64,000 bases of DNA from assembly GCA_018287875.1 (NCBI GenBank), contig JAGVVL010000018.1, positions 992,001-1,056,000 of the forward strand, given 5' to 3'. This DNA is from Nigrospora sphaerica. Its lineage: Eukaryota; Ascomycota; Sordariomycetes; Amphisphaeriales; Apiosporaceae. The notes below the pieces were generated by a model. That model did no database searches. It saw only the letters and a list, made by a program, of their open reading frames with translations, and was not told where the DNA came from. Each line of letters opens with the position of its first letter. The stretch's first letter is position 1. The translations under genes were made by a program, and so were the position numbers. This document shows positions 31,518 through 43,900 of the stretch, piece by piece.

Positions 31518-33986
31518 TTAGAGCTGGAAGGAAAGCTTGTGGTCGGTGGCCCGGCGGGCGAAGCCAGGGGATGAGGCACGACGCTGGCCGCCCGGGACCG
31601 TGCTGCGCTTCTTCTTCTGGCACGCGGCGGCCCGCTTCTTCTTCTTCTTGCACTTGTCAGGGTTGGGCTGCGCGGGCGAGGGCTCGGCGGCACCGCCGTC
31701 CTGGCTTCCGAGGGCGAGGATCTTGGACGCAGCCTGTTCCGCCGCCACCATGACGATGGCTTGCGTGTTGCCCGTGGGCAGGTCCGCGTGCATGCTGGCG
31801 TCCACGACAAACAGGTTGTCCGTGCCGTAGACCTTGGTGTTCGTGTCCACGACGGCGTTGCCGTTTTCCTTTCGGCCGTCGTCGAGACCCATGCGTGCAC
31901 TGCCCACCCAGTGGGATCCCGTTGCCTGCGAGGCCTTGGCATCCTCAAACAGCTTTGCGCCCGTTAGGTCGGCGGGGGCGGCCGAGCCATCCGACATCTT
32001 CAACGTCATGGTTGAGTTGGCCTTCTTGGTCATGGCGATGATGCGGTCAAACATGACGTGGTAGGCCTCAATGTCGCCATCGGTCTGCAACCACGGCTTG
32101 CCCTCCAGCTCCGTTTGCTTGCCCGTCGCGTCCAGGACAACGTTGGCCGAGGAGGTGGTGCCGTGCGTGAGGTACAGTTTGACCTTGACCACGTCCGGCT
32201 TGGGGCTGTTGCAGGTTCCCTGCATGAAGCGCTCCTTGCCGTCACTAGGCGACTTGACCGAGGTCCAAAAGTTGATGCGTTGACCGCTCTGAGAAAGTAC
32301 GCCCGATCCCTGGCTGAACAGCTGCACGGCCTGCTCACTGGGAGAAGTGAATTCCGTCGAGTTGAGGGCCGGGAGAGACGCCTTGGTGCCGAGGGTGACG
32401 GTGAGTATAGTGTGATCCATGACACCCTTGCCGACGGGGAGGTTGATGTGCGGCGAGGGAACCTTGACGGTAGAGGGAACCTTCTTGATCTCGGCCTCGG
32501 GACCAATGCCGCTGTACATGAGGATGCGGGGGGTAGAGAGGGCACCGGCCGCCAGGATGACCTTGCCGCTCTTGGGGGTCACGTTGATGATCTCGCGGGA
32601 GCCATCGGCCTTCTCGACCTCGATACCCGAAGCGAAGGTGCCGTTGCGCACAGCACGTACAACCTTCGTGTTGAGGCTCATGTGGAAGTTCTTCATGCTC
32701 TGGGCCTTGGGGAGGAAGGTCCTGACGGGGCCGCTGCGCTGGCCGTTGGAAATCAACATGGGGGGGTGGGAGAAGACGTCAACCTTCTTGTTGGGCTCCT
32801 CCAGGGCGCTCACAGAGCTGAAGCCGTTGCTGCTGAGGAACGAGGACATAGCGTCGTAGGCGCCCTGGTCATAACGCTTTCCGTCGATCGAGGGCAGTTC
32901 GGTACCGGGCTCCTCCTTGAAGAAGCGCTCCGAGGCGGCCTTAATGTCGGCCGATTTCCATCCCTGCGGCCACTTATCGTCAAAATCGACGTCTTGGGGA
33001 GGGACAAACATCATAGCGTTGACCACGGTACCGCCACCAAGAAGGCAGCCACCCATAGAAGCGATGTCGTTGCAGTAGGCGTTGGGGTCGAGACCCGAAG
33101 AGCTCAGGTAGTAGGCCATGGCAGGGACGTCGTACTGGGTCACGGACGAGTTCCAAGGCATCACGGCCTTGCCACCGCTCGAGAAGGTCGAGGGACCACC
33201 GCGCTCCACCATCAGAACCGAAGCTCCCGACTCGGCAAGTCGGCTGGCCACGACAATGCCGGCAGCACCGCCACCGGCAACGATGTAGTCGTAGGTGCTG
33301 TTGGAAGTGGTGACCGGAATGGTGGCGTTGGAACCACCGCCAGGGATGGAGGGCTTTGTAGGGGTGGCCGTGGTGTCGGCCATGGCAGCCCACTTGGCAT
33401 AGTCGGCCGACTTAGCATCGGCCAGGTTCATACCAAAGCCACTGAAGGAGCTGTGAAAAGTAAGAGCAGTCGCGGGGTCGGCGGGGGTGACAACAGGCGT
33501 GTTGGCAACGGCGTAAGCGAAAACACCGGACTCGTCGGTGGGGTTGAAGGTGTCCTCATCACCAGTAATACAACCGCCGCACAGGAAAGTGGCCGAGTAA
33601 TGAGTCGAGTTGACAAAGGTGCCCTTGGCAATAGGAGACAGCTTAATGTCGTTCTTGGTGTAGACAGAAGGGCTGGTGTAGCCGGTGGCGATACGCGGGG
33701 ACAGGACGACGTCCTTGCCGTTGGGCCAAGCCACAATGAGGAGTTTATCTTGCATGGACACGCCGAAGTCGAAGCTGGCCCAACCGCCGCCGTCGGTCAA
33801 AGGACCGACCAACTGCATGACGGCGTCCTTCTCGGGGGTCTCGGGCAGGGCCATGCCGAACAGGTAGCCCCTGCCGTTGGCGTAGCCGGAGAAGGAGATG
33901 CCCGTGTTGGCGTCGGTGTAGTTCAGAGTGCCGATGGCCTGGGCGCCTAGCGCCATGGCTAATGAAAAGAGAGAAGCGGTCTTCAT
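31518..33986 (-). CDS. cdh: Cellobiose dehydrogenase (AA8 cytochrome plus AA3_1 flavodehydrogenase), no CBM1
   Basis: An 822-residue secreted flavocytochrome (intronless) that oxidises cellobiose and passes electrons from FAD through heme b to LPMOs. ATG 33986 gives a signal peptide (about 1-18). An upstream in-frame ATG at 34097 would bury it and was rejected. The AA8 cytochrome spans about 20-205; by alignment to the well-studied Phanerochaete enzyme, heme ligands are Met78 (GVSMQDKLLIVAW) and His178 (LTFHSSFSGFG). After a linker, the GMC flavodomain starts YDYIVAGGGAAG (FAD motif at 238-243). Catalytic residues are His692 (GSHWVGSARMG) and Asn740 (PTGNTQAIV). There is no CBM1, as in class IIB enzymes. 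Instead residues 777-822 form a highly basic tail (CKKKKKRAAACQKKKRS...). Partner of the AA9 LPMO at 4.7 kb. Confidence 0.95.
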   Translation of the reverse strand: MKTASLFSLAMALGAQAIGTLNYTDANTGISFSGYANGRGYLFGMALPETPEKDAVMQLVGPLTDGGGWASFDFGVSMQDKLLIVAWPNGKDVVLSPRIATGYTSPSVYTKNDIKLSPIAKGTFVNSTHYSATFLCGGCITGDEDTFNPTDESGVFAYAVANTPVVTPADPATALTFHSSFSGFGMNLADAKSADYAKWAAMADTTATPTKPSIPGGGSNATIPVTTSNSTYDYIVAGGGAAGIVVASRLAESGASVLMVERGGPSTFSSGGKAVMPWNSSVTQYDVPAMAYYLSSSGLDPNAYCNDIASMGGCLLGGGTVVNAMMFVPPQDVDFDDKWPQGWKSADIKAASERFFKEEPGTELPSIDGKRYDQGAYDAMSSFLSSNGFSSVSALEEPNKKVDVFSHPPMLISNGQRSGPVRTFLPKAQSMKNFHMSLNTKVVRAVRNGTFASGIEVEKADGSREIINVTPKSGKVILAAGALSTPRILMYSGIGPEAEIKKVPSTVKVPSPHINLPVGKGVMDHTILTVTLGTKASLPALNSTEFTSPSEQAVQLFSQGSGVLSQSGQRINFWTSVKSPSDGKERFMQGTCNSPKPDVVKVKLYLTHGTTSSANVVLDATGKQTELEGKPWLQTDGDIEAYHVMFDRIIAMTKKANSTMTLKMSDGSAAPADLTGAKLFEDAKASQATGSHWVGSARMGLDDGRKENGNAVVDTNTKVYGTDNLFVVDASMHADLPTGNTQAIVMVAAEQAASKILALGSQDGGAAEPSPAQPNPDKCKKKKKRAAACQKKKRSTVPGGQRRASSPGFARRATDHKLSFQL

Positions 33987-34181
33987 CGTGTCTATCTGCC
34001 GGGATAGGAATGGGAAAGAATGAAGAGAAGCGATGGTTGGGGAAAGAAGGGCGGCCGTCAAGGCTCGAAGGAGTGAGAGGACGCGTTTGAAAGCCAAACG
34101 ACTTGAAAGGAAACTGGTGCCCTGTGAGTTGATGCTGGAATCAAAAGACCACCCAGCTGAAGCTGCCGGAGACGAGAAATA

Positions 34182-34189
34182 CTTATATT
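34182..34189 (-). promoter_or_regulatory. Candidate TATA box of the cellobiose dehydrogenase gene
   Basis: The minus strand reads AATATAAGTATT here, about 195 bp upstream of the start codon at 33986. This implies a leader near 165 nt, similar to that inferred for the LPMO gene. Confidence 0.4.
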
Positions 34190-37024
34190 CAAACTGGGCT
34201 TCATGAGCACCCCAGGAAGGGCTGTCGGCTACTGCTGTTCATGGCTGGCGTCCCGCGCGGCCCCAGAGACGGCCCACCTTCAGCCTCCATGGCGAGCCGA
34301 GAGAATGAGGCTCCGTCTCGGGCACCCCCAATCAAAGCGGTCGTGCGCGACGGAAAGCCTTGGACAGGAAACTTGCAGGTGGATGGGCCGGGGTTGATTA
34401 TAGATGAAATGGTGGGTCAAGATATTGTCGTCCGGAGGGCAAGCAGACTTGGGAAGCGGGCGGCGACGTTGGAATGAATGGAGAGCAGCGCCCTGGAGCG
34501 CGCTTAGCGCAACGGCCATTGGCTCGATGCGGCGAAATCGTGGCCTTGCTTGTCCCGATGCGGGCGAAGTGTGGGAAGATTAGGCGTGGGTTAGAGAGCC
34601 CCATGGCCCCACTATTTGGGAATCAGATAGACGAGCTGTGGTTAAGTTGAAGCTGCTGCGATGCGCCGGTCGAGGCATGAAACAAGAAGAGCCACTCCAC
34701 CCAAGGCGGGAATGGGGCCTTCGGGGCGTAATTTGCGGAAGGATCCCTGCTTGAGGTCCACGCCCACGCTGCACCAGCCCCTACCCTGGGCAGCCACAAA
34801 AAAACCGGGTGGTGATGATGTGCCGTCGGGCCTGTCATCGAGATGTTTCTTTTTCGCTTCGCCCCATGCCATGCCCTCGGGCCCAGGAGGTCGGGTTGGA
34901 TCGGATGGCAACGATGTCGAGGCGCATAGTGGTGACAAGCCTCCCTAGCTATCAGGCGCGGGCCGCCCAAAGTCACCCCGGGCCGCGATTGACAAGGAAA
35001 TAACTATCGGGCCAGGGACATATATCCAAGGCATAACACATTATAGCGCTACACGACACAAAGTTCGCCCTCGCCCTGCGCGAGCGTTAGGCATGGACGT
35101 TTTTCCAGGAAGGGGAGGAGACGAGAGCCGAGCCTCATATGGTCCGCCCGCCCATCATGAACCAGTTTGCGCTCAGGGCTGCGCGGGGCTTTTTACACTA
35201 GTGCTGCTAACTGCCCGAGACGAAGGCGCCAGCGCAACACGTTGGCCTTTCCAAATGCATTCTAGCGCCCGGCATTTGCCGTGGTACCTGCGTTGAGGCT
35301 GTCCATTTGCTTATCGTAGGTACCTTACTTACCTATGGGCCTCCTGTTCCAAAACAGGCCGCGCAACCCAATAGGCGGGCTACGGCAGGGCAGCAGTCGT
35401 ACACGGATGCATATACAGCGTATCCAGTCCCGTGGGATCCATGACCAAGATGCATCCCTTGGCACTGCAAAGCTTCCACTGCGGCCAGCCAGCCGACCAA
35501 TCCTGCTCCAGCGAATGCGCGTGGGGCGTCTGGCTAACCAGGCCTGATCCAAGCAACCAAGTCAACTCAAAACATAATAGCGCCCAAATCCAATCTACTG
35601 CGTACGGGGTGAAGCGTTTAGCCCCCGCCCGTTGAAGGTTGCTGGGCCGGGCACTCTCCGCGGTAGCGCCGTCACTTCATCCCCTCCCATTGCTTGCGAA
35701 CGTGGACTGAGACGGCCCTCGATGTCCTGTGACGACAGTTCGAGGCGACTGGGGAGGTAGTGCCGCGGCAGGTGTGACCAACCCGGCTTGAGAGTGTCGG
35801 CGTGTGCTCCGGGCGGTAGACGAGCTCTAAAGAGGGTTCGGAATGAAGTCCAGCTCATCACTACTACCCCACCACCGTCTCGGCACGCTTAGAGAACCTA
35901 ACCCCTGCATCGCATCGCTGGAGCCCCTGCTGTTCGGGCTGCAGCGCATCCTTACCGTGGCCATCGCATCACCTTGTCAGCTTCTGAATGTCAATGTGAG
36001 CTGCATCCGCATTCGGTATGTTGACTGCAGTCTTGGACCTTGCGCGAAGGCCTACCTTCTAGAATACGGCCGAATGCGACGCGAATATACTCACTCCACT
36101 GCATCTCATAACCACAAAAGGAAGTGGGTGCTCGTCTGGCCCACCAAAGAACATCAATATCCGATATACCCCTAGCCCACTGTGGTGCTCATTCCAACTT
36201 TCCGCCTTATTGCTCCAATATAGCAGCAGGCCCACCAGAGTCTCAAGGCGCAGGAGCTTTCTTGTATGCTATAGGCGAGTTGATTCTTAAGGTGGCATTC
36301 CAGAAAAACCACGACAACAAACAAGGGCTTTTATAAGGCGCGGGATCCGCACCGAATACGCTTGCACACAACGGCCGGCATCCTCTTGGTGGTCTTCGCG
36401 TCGCGCCCGTCGAGTGGGGCTCGGGCAAGCTTACCATTAACACCCCGGCCGAGGCGTGGCTCAGATGACGACGCGAGTTTTCTAGGTATCAACTTTCATT
36501 TATCTGCGAAAGTGGCAGGTCAGAGAAACGATATTAGGAGCCATGCCAGCGCTCAAACCTGCTTGGTCATGATTTGCACTTCCCCTGACGTTGCTCACAT
36601 CACCTGCTGGTATACTCGGCGAGACAAGCTGGCTGCATACTTCATGTCACTCTCCTGGTCTTTCCGATGAATTTCTCTGCCCCCCTCTCCCCCCATATCC
36701 AGAAGTTCTCCCAGCTCATTCTTTCACCTCTTCCCACCACTGCAACTGAAGTGAACTATACATGCATATGGCGAGCAGAAACCCACAGCGTCGGTGAGGA
36801 TGCCAAGGAGCCTCAATGGCGAAAACAATCTCGTGTCCGGAACAACAATGATCACACACATTGATTCTTATAGGTTAGGCTCTCCCAACTTCACATACAC
36901 TCATGGCTTCCATTTAGTCAACTTTTTCTTGCTCTAACTACATTATATTCACACTTCACTCATCGCGGGAAAACCACCCGACGAATATTGCGGCATTCAA
37001 TGCAAGCGAGGGGGCTCGGCAGAA

Positions 37025-37447
37025 GTGGCGCCTTGTCATGACGCGGTAGCTGGCGATAATCGTGCACTGCCCAAGACGGACTTGTTGCAAATCACGGCGA
37101 GGGTGACGGGATGGCCCAAGTTAATACGTGCCTCTGTCGAATCTTCTTCCCTAGCCTTCCCGCCCACCAACAGCACGGACTATCCCGCCTTCTGGGACCG
37201 TTCTGCGAATAGCTTTCTCCTCACCCTGAGCTTGGTGCAACACTACTATCATAAGCTATCGAGTATCACCATTGTGCCCTACGACGAGGACCCCTCCCTA
37301 CTATGCACACTGCAGGTGGACTCGGTACGGACAACTTATATTTGGCGACAGTCCCTCGACATGCACGCTGGCCATGAACTGACACAACACGATGAGCTTA
37401 TTGCAGATCTCGGCCACATCTCTTTGGGCTGGGTCAAATTATTATAA
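37025..37447 (+). CDS. Possible orphan open frame, unrecognised
   Basis: An open frame of about 140 codons with mixed third positions and a protein-like composition (for example the segments TDYPAFWDRSANSFLL and SSITIVPYDEDPSLLC). It opens at a GTG with no convincing ATG. The true boundaries and any introns are unknown. No homologous family comes to mind. It may be an exon of a degraded gene or a chance frame; it is listed only because the surrounding 6 kb lacks anything better. Confidence 0.2.
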   Translation: MAPCHDAVAGDNRALPKTDLLQITARVTGWPKLIRASVESSSLAFPPTNSTDYPAFWDRSANSFLLTLSLVQHYYHKLSSITIVPYDEDPSLLCTLQVDSVRTTYIWRQSLDMHAGHELTQHDELIADLGHISLGWVKLL

Positions 37448-39589
37448 GACACCCGCCGGGGTGCACTTCTTCGCCATGGTCCACAACTAGGCCCGGGATG
37501 ATACAGCCGGACCGACACTCCGGGATGGTCAAATTTGTCTTCTATCTACCTACCTATCGACCTGGAACTAGTACTGAAACTGGGATTGGTCGCCCCTCCC
37601 CTCAATGTGCACTATTCTATTTCTTACAGTATGGCGAGAAGGGCGGCAAGGGCGAACAATTCGACGAAGATGCCGATGGCAGCGATATCCGAGCTCTGTT
37701 TTCCTAAGAAAAGCTGCAGGAGACTTGGCCCAGAAGGTGCACCCTACCATCACCGCCACTCAACACCACCGAGGGCATCGTTAGTCGTTAACACTCTCAG
37801 ACCTACAATATCTGAGGAGGGCTGTACTAATGGGGACTATGGGTTAGACGCTATTTCTCAATGAAAGCATACCCAGTATAGGCCTAGTAGGCATTATCGT
37901 AGCTGAAGCGAAAGAAGCTCCATCGCCTTGGTAATCTCCAACTCCAAAACCAGACTTAAAACGACTACGAATGCTTATAATGGGCACCATTCCACTTCTT
38001 ACGCTAAGGATGACGGGTACTTCGGGCAAATCACGCATATAAAGCATATGCGCCTGGCGCTTCGCCAGAAACTCAACTTGTACGATTAGTCAAGGTCGAA
38101 TCCCCCGCCAGCCGGCTTTTGGTCATGCTAGCATTGCCCGAGTGGAAAATATACTGCCCTATCTCATTGTCTTTGAAGACAATAGTGAGCTGCCTTTGGG
38201 GGTTTGCCCATTCTTCTTCAGAACATGACGTCGTGCCCGGTGCCTACCTCGTTAGCACGCACGGCTTCACAGTTCGTGTCTCGACAGGCCCGGCTAGTGC
38301 CCTCATCAAATCCATTGGGCAACTTCGCGATCTTTAAGATATTGGCACAAGCATGGGTGAGGTGGACTCCGAGCACTGGAATAGCCCCGTCGTCGCCTGG
38401 TTAGGTCATTTCTTGCCTTCATAGACTTCTCGCAGGGGGATATTCCGCTTTTGAACTCATCCAGATGCTCAGAGCAGATTAAGGATTTTAAAAGGCAAGA
38501 TTCGAACTTTCCGGGCCGTGATTCATTCGTCCGATGCCTATAGGATAGATTGAACAACAGTGAACGAAAATCGATCTTTGGAGGCAGCTCAATCTTACTT
38601 CGGTTTCTTTTTTTTTCGGACCACTACTGACCACTGAAAGCAGCACCAGCAGCAATAACATGGAATGGAGAGAGGGACAGAGATTAATACGATTCAATAA
38701 AATACTCCATCGACGCATGGCGTGTTCTGTGTGGCGCTCAATCCCGCGTTTTTGTACACCATCAGCCTCGGCGATGTTGGACGGGTTCCTGAATCGCCGC
38801 GTCTTGGCAAGTACAACAAGATGATTTCCACCCCTCCACGAGGAGCGAACAATTGTCCCGAAACCTGGGAGAGTGGAGAGGGATAGCCTGGATGTCAGGA
38901 ATACATGGACATAGGAACACGACGCAGAGCATCGGACCAGTGGGGTTTCGGCACAACGAGGCTTTCGGAATCCCTTCGCGTCCCCCGTCTCTCGCGTGTC
39001 AGCGGTTCGCAGCAGCGTCCCCTTGACTCCGGTCTGAAAGTGCATTGCGCTGCACCCCCTTCGTGATTCAAATCACCTGGGGCTCGCGTAGGGACCGAAT
39101 AATCTGATCGTAATTGACTGTTTCTTCCACGCGGCACCGCTGTCGCGCGCCACAGCCAAGAACTTCCACCGTTCTCTTTAAATCATGGGTATCATCTTCC
39201 TGCGGGCAAAGTGCGACATTTCAGGGCTTTCCGGTGCGTGGCGGTTGGTTTGGCCTGGACCCTGTGATTGCGTCTGGGCATCTGGCCTTGTCCATAGGCA
39301 TAAGCATCTGACGTCAGGATGAAGTTGGCTGACAAGGGCGTTCGCAGGACACACGTACATATATACACCACTTCTTTCCTGGCCATTGAAGATGTCGGCG
39401 CCGCTGGATTCACCGAGAGTAAGTTTGGCGTCTTCATTGGTTTGCAGAGTATAAAGGCGGCCGGGAGCTCATCTGTGGCAACATGGGGCTATCACCAAAT
39501 TCGCCTGTCAGGTCACGTGTGGAGCTACAGAGACCTACTCAGAACCGGTGGAGTATGTGGGGGGTCCTCCAAGCTACGAGTATAGACCG

Positions 39590-39690
39590 CCATCTCTGGC
39601 CCTTTCCTTTGTCTTTTCTAATAGACAACCTTGAACCTTTCGCTTGCCACGCCCCCTTCAGTGCGACATCATCCGATGGCACGGAGGCGC
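39590..39690. repeat. Diverged segmental duplicate, copy 1
   Basis: The segment containing CCTTTGTCTTTTCTAATAGA and CAGTGCGACATCATC recurs in altered form at about 40465-40560 (TTCCTTTGTTTTTCCTAATAGA and GAAGTGCGACACCATC). By eye roughly 70 percent of positions agree over 90 bp with small indels. Both copies are in the same orientation and both sit below a GGTCACGTG box (39514 and 40391 regions). Confidence 0.6.
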
Positions 39691-40464
39691 CATCAGCACT
39701 GTCCGGTTCTGTACCGCAATTGGTAAGTCGCAACGGATCTTTCCATTCCATTTCCGGAGAGATGCGATCCTGATGCCGGATGGGGGGATCCCTGCTCGCC
39801 GCAAACGAATGCTGGGGCTCTCAATTGCTGCCATCCCTGACCAGAGGTTGCGTACATAGGTTAGCATGCAGGCAAACTGATGGTAATTATCACAGAAGCG
39901 GACTGACCTAACGGGCCGGAATGGCAACACGAGCAAACAGTGCATGGACTGCGAGCCCACCGGTTCTGAAGCATGTGGCTAGGAGGTATTCGCCGAGGTA
40001 AGTAAAGTAGGTATGTATTCAAGCACACCCGCCCAAGGGAACTCGTGCCTACCAGAAATCGGTAGGGGTGAATGTAATTTGGAATGTATTGGGGTAAAAA
40101 GGATTGACTGAATGGGTTAGGTACCTGCTTGAAGGGTTTCGAGGGTGAATGGGATCGGGAAGGTGGGGCCGGCAGGGTAGATTGCATCCCATGCTACTGC
40201 TCGGCTACAGCCATGCCGCATCGGTGCTGTGGAGAGAGCCGCACTTCGTCGAGCTGGCTACCATGCTGGGTCAGCTGTGGTTCCAAAACCATTCATTCCA
40301 TGGGTTATGGATGAGCGCGTTCAACACCCAGCCTCTACATCATCCCATCTGTCGCGAGACGAGCCTATTGTCACTAACAAGCCTACCAGGTCACGTGACT
40401 TTATGTAAGCTCAAGAGCCTAGCCTGTCAGGCGGGCTACGGAGCTACTATATCTACGTTTGGAT

Positions 40465-40560
40465 CCTCAGATAGTTTTCCTTTGTTTTTCCTAATAGAAC
40501 AACTAGATCCTCGTTCCTCACGTCCCCTGAAGTGCGACACCATCTTTGTACCACAACCGC
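40465..40560. repeat. Diverged segmental duplicate, copy 2
   Basis: Second copy of the segment at 39590-39690, offset by about 870 bp. It ends some 350 bp before the helicase start codon, so it may lie in that gene's promoter or leader. Confidence 0.6.
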
Positions 40561-40913
40561 GACGCGTCAATTCGACCGTCAAAATGGTCACTACTCCTCG
40601 GTTATGAAACGTCCACCACTTCCCTAGGTGCAAGTACCGGTTAATTCGAGATGACACCCATTCACTCATTTCGATTTCCATTCCTCGCGACCCATCTGAA
40701 CTGTCCCTCCACATCCCGCGTCCTCCGTTTGTTGTTTCTCGTTCTCTCCCTCTCTCTTCGTCGCGCCCATACAGCGATTTATACCTTTCCATGCATCGCC
40801 CATATCCTCCATCATATCTCTTCATCCATCACCTTGTCACTTTCCATTCTCATCATCCATCCTCAGCACCATCGTCCTTTCCATCATCCACCATTCGGGC
40901 ACTCGATGTTCAA

Positions 40914-43900
40914 ATGGCGGACATGGGTTCCAATTCCAGCAACATCCAGGCGATGGGCGTCAACGCCCCGATGCCGGGAGATGAAGGGCTGGTCGAACGG
41001 CTAACAATCCGTACTGAGGTATGCACATGGATCTCCTTTCTTATTTGCTTTAACTTCCCGGCTTTCTGCAAACGCCTCCCCAAAAAGCCAAAAACAACAT
41101 ACGCATGTGTGACAGAGCAAGCAACATCGTTTGCAAACACCCTAGCCTTCCAGTTCCCGTCGCCGGCTCCATACCTGACCGACTGGCGTACATTCGCACC
41201 CGCTCTTTCCACTCTATATACAGCCGTTGACTGCTCGTTCTGCTTTCTATTTTTACTCCCGATCCGTGAATGCTCTTTCCCGTTTGAGCCGCACAACACA
41301 AACAGCAGGTACCTCCGGTCTCACTAGGAAGGAAGTCTCTTTTCCGCCAATACTTTCACCAATCCGGTTCTTTTGGTCTCTGATTTATCCTTGCCCTCGT
41401 CGTCCGTCACTCATCTGCTCCAATTTCCCCACGACTTTGGTCTTCTCTTTCTGGAATTTGGGTCAATTCTCACATGATGCAACAGCCAGAATTCGATATC
41501 GTCAAGGATCATGTCGGGTTCAAGCTGGCACCTTCCTCCAAGTCAGGGTGGCGAAGCTTGCCGGAACTGCCCACCGCTGGTGAGCTCAACCCTGACTGGG
41601 AGGCGTTCGCAAACGGCGCGGGCTGGAACTTGAAAGAGAACGACATCCACCAGCCGTACCCGAGCAAGGACGACTATCTGGAGACTCATTACCAAATCCT
41701 GAGGGAGGAAGGTATCACACATCTCCGGTGGTCCATCAAGCAGTACCGCGACGATCCCGCGAGGATGGACGACCAAGACATTTCCATTTACACCAAGGTA
41801 AAGATGCCGACCACTTCGAGAAGCAGAAAAACTGACATAAATCCGCTGGTAGGTCTTTGTTCAAGGCTATTTCTTTACCAAAATCGGGCCTATGTGCCGA
41901 GTGCAAGTCTCATTGGAGAGAGCTTGCAAGAGGATCAAATGGTCGCATACGCGCCGCCTCACTCCAGGCAACCTCATCGCCATCTCAACTGCCCACGACC
42001 ATTTCCACAACATTTGCAAGGTGGCAGTTGTGACCGAAAGACGTGTTACAGATGATTCTCCAGTCACTGTACACATCCAATGGGCTGATATGAATGACGC
42101 CGTCTTGAACCCCGACGAAGAGCTGGTGATTGTCGAGTCGCACTGCGGCTTCTTCGAGGCCGTGCGCCACGCTTTGGTCGGCCTGCAATACTCTGTTGAC
42201 GTCGAATCACCACTCGACAAGTACTTAGTCCACGGTAAGACGGACAGCGCTGTGCCTCAATACGTACTTGACAAGCCCGAGCTGGACTTGACCCCCCTAC
42301 TCAACGAGAAGCCTGAAAGTCAGGTGAACAAATTCAGAAGCCTCAATATAACCGAGGGCATTCCGTTTGACATTTGCCCCTTGACGAGCCTTGACGTTTC
42401 TCAACTTGCAGCCGTCCACGGTATTCTTACCAAGGAACTGGCAATCGTGCAGGGACCACCGGGCACAGGCAAAACTTTCACTTCCGTCCAGGCCCTGCGT
42501 GTTCTGCTGGAATCGCAACCCGCCGGACATAACCCTCCCATCATCGTGGCCGCTGAAACAAACCATGCCGTGGACCAGATTCTCCGAATTCTGATTGGAC
42601 ACGGGTTCCGAACGCTTCGCCTGGGCTGTCGTACCCGGGACGAGGACGTGAAGGCTCATAACCTTCATAATCTTCGTCAACAGGTTTCTAAGGAGACCGG
42701 AATCACTGACAAGGATTACGGAACCATCGAGCGTGTACGCAAAGCCAAAACCAAGGATTTTTCTGGACAAATCGAGCAGGCCTTACCCCGCGAGCTGCTT
42801 GATCCCCGTACACTCGTGGAACATGGTCTTATCACCGAGGCCCAGCTGGCATCATTGCCGTCTCACAGATGGGCAGGCTGTGAGAAGGACGCAGATGAGG
42901 CGGATGAGGAAGCCCTACTACAAGGAGCCATGAGGGAATGGCTTGGGTCTAGCTTGGTCGTCATTGCCCCTCACAGCTACCAGGACCCCGTCTTCGATCA
43001 CGATGAGCTTTGTGACGTAGACTTGGACGAGGCATACATCGACCTCGATGACGATGTATTGCCGGGGAACATCGACAAGGAGGGCTACCTCAAGGGTGAA
43101 TTTGTCCCCATCAGGCGACAGTATGGTGGTCACGACACTCAGAGACTGGCTTACATCGAGTCGAAAATGAGGAAGGAGCTAAAAAAGAGGGACTTGTGGC
43201 AAATCGACATGAAGATTCGCGGTGCCATCTACGAGTACTGGCACAAGTGCCTGTTGAAGAAACAGAGGGAGGTTCTGACCGAATCTCTAACCGAATACCA
43301 GAGCATCACGAGAAATCTGAAGATCAACCGATGGTTTAAGGATGCCATATGCATCCGGATGGCAAATATCCAGGTTGTTGGCTGCACAACAACAGGCTTG
43401 GGAAAATACCGTGGGCTGGTTGCTGCACTCAAGCCCCGCACCTTGCTTGTTGAAGAAGCCGCGCAGAGCCGCGAAGCCCAGATTGCGTCGGCTCTCTATG
43501 GTTCTCTGCAACAGCTCATATTGGTAGGTGACCATCAACAGATGAGGCCGCACTGTGATACGCCCGGTCTCGGGGCCTGGCCTTACCACCTGAACGTCTC
43601 CATGTTCGAGCGATTGGTGAATTGCCGCCGGATGCCATTGACGGTGCTGGAGAAGCAACGCCGCATGATTCCCGTCATTAGAGAGATCTTGAACCCTTTC
43701 TATAGGGACCTGGGTGACCACCCTTCGGTTGAAAACAGAAACAACCGACCCCCCGTTCCTGGTATGCCGGTTGAGTCCTACCTCTACCATCACACTTTTT
43801 CGGAGGACACCGATGCCGAGAGTCAGAGCAAATACAACCCCGAGGAAGCTCAGATGGTGGTCAAGTTCTTCGCTTACCTTGTGGTCAATGGCACGCCCCC

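Larger units (their letters stand above)
33987..40913. other. 6.9-kb gene-poor divergent region
   Basis: Between the divergent cellobiose dehydrogenase and helicase genes. The first 1 kb is probably the dehydrogenase promoter. The stretch from 35.8 to 40.8 kb has near-balanced base composition unlike the GC-rich genes, and holds a possible orphan frame (37025-37447) and two diverged copies of one segment (near 39.6 and 40.5 kb). No RNA gene or recognised domain was found. It may be decayed mobile or duplicated DNA. Confidence 0.55.

Noticed and set aside
32058..33950. 630-codon plus-strand open frame opposite the cellobiose dehydrogenase gene
   Set aside because: Antisense shadow of a GC-rich gene; composition is Gly/Val/Arg repetitive and no domain is seen, while the minus strand encodes a complete dehydrogenase.
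38080..38110. tRNA-like T-arm (GGTCGAATCCCCC)
   Set aside because: No acceptor stem, D-arm or anticodon arm could be paired around it.
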